In this document: positions 1 to 8,064 of the stretch, piece after piece
Position numbering within the stretch: position 1 is the first letter of the stretch
Layout: each line of letters starts with the position of its first letter
IMG/VR virus record: IMGVR_UViG_3300043434_000519
Location: 1-25,262 of that record
DNA length: 25,262 bases
Direction: 5' to 3' (one strand)
Source of the DNA: a virus
Translations under genes and position numbers: made by a program
The notes under the pieces: model-generated
Told to the model about the DNA's origin: nothing
Seen by the model: only the letters and a program-made list of their open reading frames with translations
The model's database searches: none

Positions 1-1342
1 AATCATTTCCACTTTGAGTGACAAAAATTGTTTTACCAATTGGTTTATATGCATCTATCTTAACACTTCCCTTTCCATTTATTGGGGTAATTGTGATTCC
101 AATTCCAGGGATAATCGACGTAACAATTCCAGAAAGTTGGGCACCAGAACCAAGAAAAGTAGTTGCATTTATTGTCTGGAATGTTGCAGCACCAGAGACA
201 TTGACATTGTTTAATGTAGTTATACCAGCAACATTTACATCCTGGAATGTGCTTAATCCAGTTACATTAATACTTGTTAGTGCATTTAATCCAAGATCTG
301 CTCTAAATGCTGCTGCAGTAGTTGAATCTATTCCAGATAAATTTTGAAGTTGTCTTGATTGACTAATAATTTGTGTTGAACCAACACTAATAGTGCTTAC
401 TGTTGTAACACCAGAAATATTTACTCTTGTTGCATTTAAATTGGTAATATTCGATGTTACTTGTGTTGATACACCAGTTACATTTAAATTATTTAATGTT
501 GTTATTCCAGTTACTCTTAGGGCATCAAATGTACTTAATCCAACAACTGTTAAGTCATTTAATACATCCAATCCTAGTGAAACTTCTATAGTATTTTTTG
601 TTGTTTCATCAATAGAAGTTACACCTTGTAGGGTAGGTATTCTTGCACTTAGGGCAAATAAATTATTTGTTGTTGTTAATCCAACAGTTCTTGAAATACC
701 ACGAACATCTAAATTTGCTAGTGGGTCATTTGTGCCAATTCCCACATAATTTAGAGCTGGATTATAAACTAAACCAGATGGATTTACAAATGCACTTGTA
801 TCCTTATCAAAATCTTTTGTATAAGTTAAAAATTGAACTTGATTATCTGTTTGCTCATTAATCGTCAATGAAGCAGCAGCACCAACTGCCTGATAAGCAG
901 TTCCAGTAATATCAATGTTATATACACCACTAAGTCTTTCTGCTGGAACTATTCCTCCAGTTATATTTGATGCATTTGTTAAAGAATTTGAAGTTGCTGC
1001 AACACCAGTAATACTAATATCATATAAACCGTTGAGTCTTGCTCTAGGTACAGTACCACTTAAAATATTAGTTGCATTACTTAAAACATTAGCAGTTGAT
1101 ACACCAATAGGGTAAAAACCACTTAACCTATTGGGGTTAATTATACCACTTAAGATATTTGCACCATCAAAAAGAAAGGTTGATGTAGTAGCAGAACCAG
1201 CTAAATTTCCAATGAATTGGGTTGCAGTAATAGTAGAAGCACCAACAATACTATTTCCCAACAAACTTAAATTGTCATTTTCTGCCAATTCCTCTATCTG
1301 TTTTGAATTCGGATTGGCAATTAAAGGATATCTGTCCGCCAT
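1..1342 (-). CDS. Fibre-like virion structural protein, C-terminus cut by window edge
   Basis: I read this directly from the minus strand: ATG at 1342, open through base 2, so at least 447 residues are visible and the C-terminus lies outside the window. The N-terminus begins MADRYPLIANPNSKQIEELA, and a low-complexity, beta-rich body follows. Residues about 61-150 hold three imperfect ~30-residue repeats built on NILSG...R-L-G-Y-I-TG. Residues about 200-420 hold many ~11-residue units of the type GITTLNNLNVT or GLSTF. Such Thr/Asn/Gly/Val repeats are usual in trimeric beta-structured phage fibres and in cyanophage structural proteins. It is the last visible gene of the minus-strand late block, 53 nt after the 566-residue structural gene. 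A role as fibre or baseplate appendage is inference; no receptor-binding tip or chaperone domain is visible. Confidence 0.75.
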   Translation of the reverse strand, partial: MADRYPLIANPNSKQIEELAENDNLSLLGNSIVGASTITATQFIGNLAGSATTSTFLFDGANILSGIINPNRLSGFYPIGVSTANVLSNATNILSGTVPRARLNGLYDISITGVAATSNSLTNASNITGGIVPAERLSGVYNIDITGTAYQAVGAAASLTINEQTDNQVQFLTYTKDFDKDTSAFVNPSGLVYNPALNYVGIGTNDPLANLDVRGISRTVGLTTTNNLFALSARIPTLQGVTSIDETTKNTIEVSLGLDVLNDLTVVGLSTFDALRVTGITTLNNLNVTGVSTQVTSNITNLNATRVNISGVTTVSTISVGSTQIISQSRQLQNLSGIDSTTAAAFRADLGLNALTSINVTGLSTFQDVNVAGITTLNNVNVSGAATFQTINATTFLGSGAQLSGIVTSIIPGIGITITPINGKGSVKIDAYKPIGKTIFVTQSGND

Positions 1343-1395
1343 TATAGAATGAGATGTTCTTTTTTTCTTATACTATATAGGTTCATTTTTTTATT

Positions 1396-3096
1396 CTACT
1401 TTTCATATTTCGACCAATCTGTGTTTTCTATTGCACTAATTTGTTCTCTTAAATTTTTAATATCTTCTCTTGTTTTCGAAGCAGATTGTAAAAGTGACCA
1501 CGCATATTTTTCTTTTTCTGCTCTTTTGTCTCTTAGCACTTTAGATTTAGTTGCAACATCCCTTGCTAAGGGTTCATACTTAGATTTGTTTGCATTATGA
1601 GTTGCTTCTGCAGAAGATATTGCAGAGTCATAACTAGAACAATTTGCTGGAGTATTTGGACCAGTGCTAGCATAAGAAATTGTAGGACCAGTTGTTCCTC
1701 CAATGGTTACTGTTGTTCCTCTAGAAGCATATGTAGTAGAGCAAATAATAGGAGACTCCCCTCCACCACTACATGTAGTTATTGTTGGCCATTGAGTAGT
1801 TCCTATCCAATATTCTGCTCTACCTGCCCCAACAAAAGGTTCTTTAATTGCTGGAAGATCATCTGCTCCCTTTATTTTTATTCTTTCTCTTGCAGTTTCT
1901 GGTTTCCATGAACGAGATTTATTTGGATCTCCATTTGAACTGTATGTCAAACTATGTCCAATTCCCAAGTTAGATGCATTCAGCATTCCAATCTCCTCTG
2001 GACTATTTGGATTACTTGTATAATCAAATCCCGCATCAATTTCTCCTTGAGTTCTAAGTACGTACATGTCGGAAGTTGTTGAAGATGCCAAAGCAACTGT
2101 AGATATTGAAACTGCTGGAATCGTTGTTACTATACCAACTCTAAAATCTCCTTCCTCTAACCCAACCAATGCTGGATTGCTTAGAGTTATTGTATTCACA
2201 GTAAGTGTTGTGGTAGTTAAAATTCCAGCAGAGTCGTAATATTCAATAACTTGAGTTCCTGTTCCAAATCCCGTTATCTCCGTATAACTACTTGATGTAA
2301 AAATTCCAACAAAATTAGTTCCAAGTCCTGTTACTTCTGGTTCCAACAGTACCATTCCAACAGTAACTATTCCAATATTTCCAGCACCAAAATGATAAAA
2401 AACATTGCTACCAGTTGATATACCACCAACTAAAGTTGTCAATATTCCAACAACATCGGTTGTACCAAATCCAGTTACTTCTGGCAAATCTCCAGTAGTG
2501 AATAGTTGGGGATTATCCAAATCGTCAGTTAAAGTATCACCTATCTGTATTTGTGATGGTATTGTTGGAATAACGTCTCCTAAAAAATTGACTGTGGATA
2601 TTCCAACCCAAGTGGACCCAAGTGAAACATGGGCAGTAAACTGGGTTACTAAATCTGAACCGTAGTCTTTATTTGAAGGTCTTTTATGGTATTTGAGACC
2701 ATGGTATGAAGTATATCCATATGTTCCTGTACCAGCACCTCTCCCATCATCTGGTGGTCCCCCATTTAATACGACTTTCCAAGTTTCGAAAGTTGTAGAT
2801 GTTGCTCCATCCCCAGAACCAGAGAATCCAGTCCAAGAACTTTTCTTTTCCCAAATTAAGTTTGTCCTACATCCAGAAGAAATCCTTGCATCATATGCTT
2901 GTTTTATAGCAGGAATTGTTGTATTTACATTTTGAACTAATCCCAATGCTTCGGCATCTACAGATTTAATTAATCCAGTATATCTATCTATTTCAATATC
3001 AACCAATGCGAGTCTATCGAGAATTCCTTCTCTTTGCTTGATTTTGCTTTCCAACTCTTCCTTTAAATTTTCAAGTATTTCTTGCGATACGGTCAT
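1396..3096 (-). CDS. Repeat-rich virion structural protein (566 aa)
   Basis: A 566-residue protein whose predicted coiled coils at both ends (about residues 1-60, rich in E/K/L/I, and about 490-566) flank a beta-rich centre. The centre repeats a motif of the form E-V/I-TG-F/L-GT followed by VGI-T three times (about residues 200-300), and has several Cys residues and a Gly/Ser-rich segment (about 425-470). No catalytic motif is visible. An AATAAATA box (3118-3125) lies 21 nt before the start codon, so it may have its own late promoter. It sits between the 2OG oxygenase and the fibre-like gene. I recognise it only as a cyanophage-type structural protein; fibre, collar or baseplate attachment are all possible. 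Confidence 0.7.
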   Translation of the reverse strand: MTVSQEILENLKEELESKIKQREGILDRLALVDIEIDRYTGLIKSVDAEALGLVQNVNTTIPAIKQAYDARISSGCRTNLIWEKKSSWTGFSGSGDGATSTTFETWKVVLNGGPPDDGRGAGTGTYGYTSYHGLKYHKRPSNKDYGSDLVTQFTAHVSLGSTWVGISTVNFLGDVIPTIPSQIQIGDTLTDDLDNPQLFTTGDLPEVTGFGTTDVVGILTTLVGGISTGSNVFYHFGAGNIGIVTVGMVLLEPEVTGLGTNFVGIFTSSSYTEITGFGTGTQVIEYYDSAGILTTTTLTVNTITLSNPALVGLEEGDFRVGIVTTIPAVSISTVALASSTTSDMYVLRTQGEIDAGFDYTSNPNSPEEIGMLNASNLGIGHSLTYSSNGDPNKSRSWKPETARERIKIKGADDLPAIKEPFVGAGRAEYWIGTTQWPTITTCSGGGESPIICSTTYASRGTTVTIGGTTGPTISYASTGPNTPANCSSYDSAISSAEATHNANKSKYEPLARDVATKSKVLRDKRAEKEKYAWSLLQSASKTREDIKNLREQISAIENTDWSKYEK

Positions 3097-3117
3097 TATT
3101 ATAATAACAGTTTTTAA

Positions 3118-3125
3118 TATTTATT
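3118..3125 (-). promoter_or_regulatory. Late-promoter-like box AATAAATA before the 566-aa structural gene
   Basis: One base from TATAAATA, 21 nt before the ATG at 3096, in a 32-nt gap after the 2OG oxygenase start-to-end junction and slightly overlapping no conserved coding motif. It may give the last two structural genes their own late transcript. Confidence 0.5.
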
Positions 3126-3128
3126 TTG

Positions 3129-3812
3129 CTATAGTTGCTTCCATTGGGATGGATGAGTACAACCCTGATGATGCTTATAATGTTCTGGCTTAAGAGTTAC
3201 TCTCAAATCTCCCGCAATCGCACATCTTTCATTGACTCTGGGAATTGTTTTTTTAGTATGATGATAAGTTCCTGTTGGCATCAATAATACAGTACCCTCA
3301 TGTGGAGTTATGGTATAATGATTACAGTTAAATTTATTAAATCCAGTCATTACATTATGTTTATCCGCAACATCAAACCACCCCTCACATACTTGATTTG
3401 CATTATCATCTGGAACTCTGCTTACAACGAACTTATCAGAGGTTTCGTCAGTATTTAAATAATAGACAAAACTTATATTTGCTTCATTGTGTTTATGGAA
3501 TGCTAATGGTGGAGTTGTATCATCACGATGATATACAACCCAAGACTTTATAATATGATAATTCATTAAATCATAATCAATTCCTAAAACTTCTAGATAT
3601 TCATCTAGAGCAGTTTTGAGTGATTCGAAAAATTGATTATATTCCTCTTTTAGGTGAACGAATATTCGTGAAGATGCTTCTGGTGATTCGTATTCATATC
3701 CATTAAACCAATATTTTTTTAAACTTTCATAATGTTTTTGTTTAAATTCTTTATGGCAGTCTATTGTCGTTTGATAAATTGCTAATGGAAAAATTTCATG
3801 GGTTTTTTTCAT
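3129..3812 (-). CDS. Putative 2OG-Fe(II) oxygenase
   Basis: The 227-residue protein has the layout of the phage/marine 2-oxoglutarate- and Fe(II)-dependent oxygenase family (PF13759-like). A HKH motif (residues 106-108) is followed by NISFVYYLN. Late in the chain comes GTVLLMPTGTYHHTKKT (His184/His185 as candidate distal ligand), then Arg192/Arg196 near AIAGDL, where the family usually binds 2-oxoglutarate. Family members hydroxylate protein or small-molecule substrates with O2 and 2-oxoglutarate; the substrate here is unknown. It lies inside the structural operon, 8 nt after the hexapeptide-repeat protein and 32 nt before the 566-residue structural protein. That suggests, without proving it, late expression and a virion protein as substrate. 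The protein is full length, with no membrane segment or signal peptide. Confidence 0.75.
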   Translation of the reverse strand: MKKTHEIFPLAIYQTTIDCHKEFKQKHYESLKKYWFNGYEYESPEASSRIFVHLKEEYNQFFESLKTALDEYLEVLGIDYDLMNYHIIKSWVVYHRDDTTPPLAFHKHNEANISFVYYLNTDETSDKFVVSRVPDDNANQVCEGWFDVADKHNVMTGFNKFNCNHYTITPHEGTVLLMPTGTYHHTKKTIPRVNERCAIAGDLRVTLKPEHYKHHQGCTHPSQWKQL

Positions 3813-3820
3813 AATTTAAA

Positions 3821-4693
3821 TTAAAAACCATATTCACTATTATCTCCTGGATAATCCTCTGGTGTCAAACCTTTATACTCTGGGATATTTTTAGCAACAT
3901 CTTTTCTTTCTGCAGTTACCGTATAATAACACTTAATTGTTCCACCAGTATTATTTTTAATATGAATTGCATTTTCGTCTTCTATTCTATCTACGTATAA
4001 TTCTTGGTGCATTCTAATTGGAGTCAACTGAACACCAATTGTATTCATATCAACTAGACCTTTCCAATAATCTGGTAGTTCTATTTTATTGGTTCCATCA
4101 AGATAACCACGAACATAAACTTCTGCTGCTGGACCCTCCAAGCAAACATAACGAAGTCTATGATCTTTTTTAGTTGGATGGAGAATATCAAATGGTTTCT
4201 TCGAAAGTGCTATCCCATAAGTTTGGACTAGAGATGTTCCTCCAGCAAAGAAATCAGCAGCAGTGCAAATGCCATCAATGGTTACTGCCCCATGAAAAAT
4301 CCCTGGAGCATTATTTAAGCATAAAGCATTTCCAATATTAATTGCATTTTTTAAGTCAACTCCATTCTTTAGACTTAATGCATTCTTAATAGTTATTCCA
4401 TTTTTTGTAGTAACACCAGTAAATAAACTTACTGCAAATACATTTAAAGAACCAATAATATTGGTAATTCCAGTTACCTCTAATGATGCTGGAACTGCAA
4501 GTGAACCTAACGGTGGTCCTATCATGCAAGTGGCACGAGCAATTCCGAGCTGTGCAGTTGCACCAATATATACTGGACCATTTAAAACTGCAGTTCCTGG
4601 AGTTACTCTACTGGAAGCAGTCAAAAATGAAGTATCAATTTGTCCAACTACTAGTTTATCACCAACTGTAGAAATAGAAGATAGTGCTGGCAT
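3821..4693 (-). CDS. Virion structural protein with hexapeptide repeats
   Basis: A 290-residue protein in three parts. The N-terminal ~95 residues are beta-rich. Residues 97-132 form six consecutive six-residue repeats (KNGITI, KNALSL, KNGVDL, KNAINI, GNALCL, NNAPGI). The C-terminal domain from about residue 165 starts KPFDILHPTKKDHRLRYVCL and ends with conserved-looking ELPDYWKGLVD and TVTAERKD segments. I recognise this C-terminal domain as a module common in structural proteins of T4-like cyanophages; its biochemical role is not known to me. The repeat block probably folds as a small beta-helix or triple-stranded stalk. The gene lies directly after the needle-like protein, their ends nearly touching, so a tail-tip or fibre role is a reasonable inference. 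Confidence 0.72.
   Translation of the reverse strand: MPALSSISTVGDKLVVGQIDTSFLTASSRVTPGTAVLNGPVYIGATAQLGIARATCMIGPPLGSLAVPASLEVTGITNIIGSLNVFAVSLFTGVTTKNGITIKNALSLKNGVDLKNAINIGNALCLNNAPGIFHGAVTIDGICTAADFFAGGTSLVQTYGIALSKKPFDILHPTKKDHRLRYVCLEGPAAEVYVRGYLDGTNKIELPDYWKGLVDMNTIGVQLTPIRMHQELYVDRIEDENAIHIKNNTGGTIKCYYTVTAERKDVAKNIPEYKGLTPEDYPGDNSEYGF
4298..4405 (-). repeat. Hexapeptide repeat block in the 290-aa structural gene
   Basis: Six consecutive 18-base units encode KNGITI, KNALSL, KNGVDL, KNAINI, GNALCL and NNAPGI (residues 97-132). Aliphatic residues recur at positions 4 and 6 and Asn at position 2, as in a beta-helix or stalk. Confidence 0.8.
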
Positions 4694-4694
4694 A

Positions 4695-5246
4695 TCAAAT
4701 TAACTGTAAGAATTTCTTTAAGTTTCCAAGTGAGTTTAATATTTGACCAATAAAAGAACCTTGAAAAATATCAACCAAAGATGAACTAGATTCCTGAACT
4801 CCTGCTGCAGTCTCTACATATTGACCCATTATATTTACTGAATTTTGAGCAGGAATGTCAATATTTGTTCCTTTTATTCTACTAGTTGGTCCATCTATCT
4901 CAATTACCTTTCCTGCTTGAATAGTAACTTCTCCCTCACCATCTTCTGCCACAAGACGAATGCTTCTTGCTTTTAGGGTAATTTGACCATTAACTGCTTC
5001 AAAATGAATATCTCCATTTTTTGCATAGATTATTTTTGCTGGTTCCTTTTCATTTGTCTTTCTTCCGCAAACTTCTAATGAAGTTTTTAATGAAATATCT
5101 AATTTATCCCCATTTTTGTAATAAGAATATCCAGTATGCTCGTCAGTTATCATGGCATACCCAACTTCTTTACCATTTATTTGCGTTCCAGATTGGACTT
5201 TAAATCCAAATCCTTGCTGCCACCATTCTTTCTTTTGTTCAGCCAT
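4695..5246 (-). CDS. Needle-like beta-helix baseplate protein (gp5C-like)
   Basis: I chose the ATG at 5246 (MAEQKKEWWQQGFGFK, 183 residues). The longer open frame up to 5369 would add hydrophobic residues read out of the end of the gp5-like gene. Residues about 75-150 consist of short alternating strands with G/D turns (GDIHFEA, GQITLKA, SIRLVA, GEVTIQA, GKVIEID, SRIKGTNIDI). This resembles the repeats of the T4 gp5 C-terminal needle and VgrG spikes. The C-terminus is an amphipathic helix (SFIGQILNSLGNLKKFLQLI). Because it follows the gp5-like hub gene by 19 nt, the needle that T4 makes as the C-terminal part of gp5 may here be a separate polypeptide. That is inference; a general baseplate structural role is safer. 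Confidence 0.65.
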   Translation of the reverse strand: MAEQKKEWWQQGFGFKVQSGTQINGKEVGYAMITDEHTGYSYYKNGDKLDISLKTSLEVCGRKTNEKEPAKIIYAKNGDIHFEAVNGQITLKARSIRLVAEDGEGEVTIQAGKVIEIDGPTSRIKGTNIDIPAQNSVNIMGQYVETAAGVQESSSSLVDIFQGSFIGQILNSLGNLKKFLQLI

Positions 5247-5265
5247 TATGCAGAGAGTTTTTTTT

Positions 5266-7857
5266 TTATTTAGTAATACAATCAATGATGTTGATAACAC
5301 CAAACTGATTAACAACAGTAATCTTGTTAAATGATGGGGTGTATTGAATAACTGGATATGCAGATGCACCTTCTCCTGTTGTTGTTATTATGTCCGCAGA
5401 TCCTGGATTTTCAGAAAAATTATTACTACAAATACCAGCAATAGAAGTAACACCAACTATAGAACCAGTTGGTGTTACTATTACATTATAGGTACACTCA
5501 CCAAATCTAATAGTATCACCAGATGTATATCCAAATCCAGGATTTTTAATAACGATATTGGTTATTATTCCTACAACATTAGTTCCTATTCCAGCAAATG
5601 TTCCTATTCCAGCAAATGTTCCTATTCCTGGGAATGGAACTAAATTACCAGAAATTGAGGTAGTTCCAATTCCAGTATTTCCACCAAAATCATCTGGAAT
5701 TGGAGTTCCAGGTGGAGATTCATTTGGTTGATTAAGTGCTGGTGAAAGAGTTGGAGCAAGTCTATTTCCTATAATTATTGTTGTTTTTGCAACATAATCT
5801 TCATCTGGATCATATAAATTAAATACCATTGTTTCGACAGGTTCTGTCAAACTATCTTGTCTAATTTTTACTGGTATTTGAGCAGTATTATTGACTATTT
5901 TTATTTTTCCAGAAAGTGACAATAAATCCAAATCTTCTATCTTTACGTCACCAGTTATTTCATAATACAATTCTATATTATCTGCGACATTGGTAGTGGT
6001 TATGGTAAAGTTTACTGTTTCTCCCTCAAATACTGTATACCTATCAGCAGAAACCACATAAGTTGGAGAAACAAGGAAACTTGAATAGTCTCCTGGACAA
6101 TACCCAGACCCAGGATTTAGTACATAGATAGATTCAATTCTTCCATCGACAATTTTTGCCTCAAGTTCAGCACCAGAACCATGATTTGTGTTATCTATTA
6201 CATTTACTGATGGTGGACTAGTATATCCCTTCCCTGGATTTAATACCTGAACAGTAAGTACAGAACCATCATTTCCAACAATCGGAACTGCCTGTGCATT
6301 TATTCCTGTGCCAAATATTTCTATAACTGGTGGAATACATGTTGATGATTTCACTCCAGGAGGCATTGGAGTTTTTTCATCCTGAGATGTTGGATTTATT
6401 GCCTTTTGAGAACAATCTCTGAATGGTGATGGTCCTGTATAACCAAATAAGGAAGTAGAACCAAATGCTTGGTCAATGTCAGAATTTATTCCCTTCATAA
6501 AGTTCATTTTTTTGAGGGTTCTTGTCCAACTATCTTTTCCATTTTTGGATGGTCCAGTGTTTGAACACCATTGAGAAGCAGTCTCACATTTTAATTGATC
6601 GCAACCTATAAAATTGAGAATTTGCTGAGCAACTGAAGATACTTGGCTGAGAACTGATGTAATTTGTCCAATCCCCCCCAACAACCAATCAAGACCAGAC
6701 ATAACTGGTCCTAACAAATCATCAATAAAATCCATCAACTTGGATAAAATACCAGCAACAAATTCTTCTACAGCACATAATGGGGCATTAATTGCCCTAC
6801 CAATCATGTTAGTTAAAAGGTTAACGATGTAGTCAATAATTAGGGGAATTAATTTTTCAAATAAGCAAAATATAATATTAATAATATTCTTTGTTGCCTC
6901 TGCTACAGGAGGATGTTGGGGAAGTGGAAGAACCTTTGCGATGAAATCCCGAAATAGATTAGTAACCAGTTTAATTATTGCTCCTCTTAAATTATTAACT
7001 ATAAACTTTACAACACCAACAATTCTTCTTGCAAATCCCCTTATCTCATTTACTATATCTACAAATTCATTCAATATTGGATCAACATAAGTTCCAATAA
7101 AATCTTGTATTCTCCCAACAAATTGAATAAACTCTTGTAGTATTTTTGATATTTTTCCAATTAAATTATCATTGCATCCATTTTCTCTTGTAATGCATAT
7201 ATTTCCCTCTGCTGCAAACTGCTGAGATGCTAAATCTTCTCTAATTGCTTGGTCTGCGCCTGGTTTATTTTCTTCTCTTGCTGTCTCTACTAAATTTCCA
7301 ATTTCTTTCGAAAATGCAATATCTGTTATTGAACTTGATGATGTTTTGGGTTCTCCCTGAACACCATCATTCTGTTTTCTTATTTGGGTTGCACCTTGTC
7401 TTAGTGGACCAGTGTGACCAGTGAATGGTCTCATCTGGTCTCCAATTGATTCTTCTGGAAAATTTACGACACTTTCATTTCTATGAAGACATCCAACAAT
7501 AACTGGTTGCTGCCCGTCATCACCATCAAGAAAAAATCCAAAGGCAGTTTCCCCACCAGTTAATCTTAATGTTTGACCCACACCTCCTTGGTATGTTCCT
7601 TCTGCACCAGTTGCCATTACATGTGCCCACGGCAAATCATTATCGGGGAGAACATTTCTATCAAATGGATGATATCCAATAATTCTTACTTTGCATCGAT
7701 ATGCCCAACTGCCACCAGTCTTGCCTTTTTTGTTTTCACCAGCATCTAGTGCAGACTTTTCATCTCTCCATACCTTTGCAGGGGCAACCTGACCAATCCA
7801 CCAAATGAATCCGTCTTTGCCCAAATAATTTGATTTTAATAAAGAACCTTCAATCAT
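5266..7857 (-). CDS. 5: gp5-like baseplate hub protein without lysozyme domain
   Basis: The start at 7857 (MIEGSLLKSNYLGKDGFIWW, 863 residues) overlaps the previous gene's stop by 8 nt, suggesting coupled translation. Residues 1-130 match the gp5 OB-fold: GKDGFIWWIGQV, then RCKVRIIGYHP, DLPWAHVMA, GFFLDGDDGQQPVIVGCL. In T4 this domain trimerises on gp27 and is followed by a lysozyme and a needle. Here neither follows. Instead there is a long hydrophobic/amphipathic helical region (about residues 235-440), two GYTSPPSV/GYCPGDY-type modules (about 540-600), a Calx-beta-like Ig-fold segment starting YTVFEGETVNFTITT (about 610-700), a tandem FAGIGT repeat and a Cys-containing C-terminus. The absence of the lysozyme suggests the lytic role lies in the two large upstream proteins. 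Confidence 0.8.
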   Translation of the reverse strand: MIEGSLLKSNYLGKDGFIWWIGQVAPAKVWRDEKSALDAGENKKGKTGGSWAYRCKVRIIGYHPFDRNVLPDNDLPWAHVMATGAEGTYQGGVGQTLRLTGGETAFGFFLDGDDGQQPVIVGCLHRNESVVNFPEESIGDQMRPFTGHTGPLRQGATQIRKQNDGVQGEPKTSSSSITDIAFSKEIGNLVETAREENKPGADQAIREDLASQQFAAEGNICITRENGCNDNLIGKISKILQEFIQFVGRIQDFIGTYVDPILNEFVDIVNEIRGFARRIVGVVKFIVNNLRGAIIKLVTNLFRDFIAKVLPLPQHPPVAEATKNIINIIFCLFEKLIPLIIDYIVNLLTNMIGRAINAPLCAVEEFVAGILSKLMDFIDDLLGPVMSGLDWLLGGIGQITSVLSQVSSVAQQILNFIGCDQLKCETASQWCSNTGPSKNGKDSWTRTLKKMNFMKGINSDIDQAFGSTSLFGYTGPSPFRDCSQKAINPTSQDEKTPMPPGVKSSTCIPPVIEIFGTGINAQAVPIVGNDGSVLTVQVLNPGKGYTSPPSVNVIDNTNHGSGAELEAKIVDGRIESIYVLNPGSGYCPGDYSSFLVSPTYVVSADRYTVFEGETVNFTITTTNVADNIELYYEITGDVKIEDLDLLSLSGKIKIVNNTAQIPVKIRQDSLTEPVETMVFNLYDPDEDYVAKTTIIIGNRLAPTLSPALNQPNESPPGTPIPDDFGGNTGIGTTSISGNLVPFPGIGTFAGIGTFAGIGTNVVGIITNIVIKNPGFGYTSGDTIRFGECTYNVIVTPTGSIVGVTSIAGICSNNFSENPGSADIITTTGEGASAYPVIQYTPSFNKITVVNQFGVINIIDCITK
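5582..5635. repeat. Three tandem 18-bp repeats inside the gp5-like gene
   Basis: The 18-base unit gttcctattccagcaaat occurs at 5582-5599 and again, identical, at 5600-5617. A diverged third copy covers 5618-5635. On the minus strand the units encode FAGIGT-like hexapeptides. Exact copies imply recent slippage or a homogenised repeat. Confidence 0.9.
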
Positions 7858-8059
7858 CGAAAATTTTACACTCAGGTGCGTCTGGATTTGTATGACAATA
7901 TAATTCAAAATTTGTTGGACAATCAAAAACATCTGGATTGTGTTTTTGATAGTCTAAAAGTTCAGATAGATATGTTTCCAAATATCTTTTTCTTTGTTTA
8001 TTTATTGCGGGACTTTCCAGTTCCTCGCATACATCATTAATTACTTGTTGAAGTTCCAT
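7850..8059 (-). CDS. Small conserved-looking protein between hub genes
   Basis: A 69-residue acidic protein (MELQQVINDVCEELESPAIN...) with a helical N-terminal two-thirds and a C-terminal Cys/Pro/Asp-rich tail containing three Cys (FDCPTNFELYC...PECKIFDD). Its start lies 5 nt after the gp27-like stop and its end overlaps the gp5-like start by 8 nt, so it is tightly embedded between the two hub genes. Position and coupling argue that it is real and co-translated with the hub. It might be a hub assembly factor or a small virion component. I do not recognise a named family. Confidence 0.7.
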   Translation of the reverse strand: MELQQVINDVCEELESPAINKQRKRYLETYLSELLDYQKHNPDVFDCPTNFELYCHTNPDAPECKIFDD

Positions 8060-8064
8060 TGTTT

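Noticed and set aside
14-1352. Plus-strand open frames across the fibre-like region
   Set aside because: The minus-strand frame is open for the whole 1342 bases with clear protein repeats; the plus-strand frames are its antisense shadows with odd hydrophobic composition and no start signals.
7999-8006. AATAAATA on the minus strand
   Set aside because: It lies inside the 69-aa gene, about 140 nt before gp5, outside the 21-28 nt spacing of the other boxes, so probably a chance match in AT-rich DNA.
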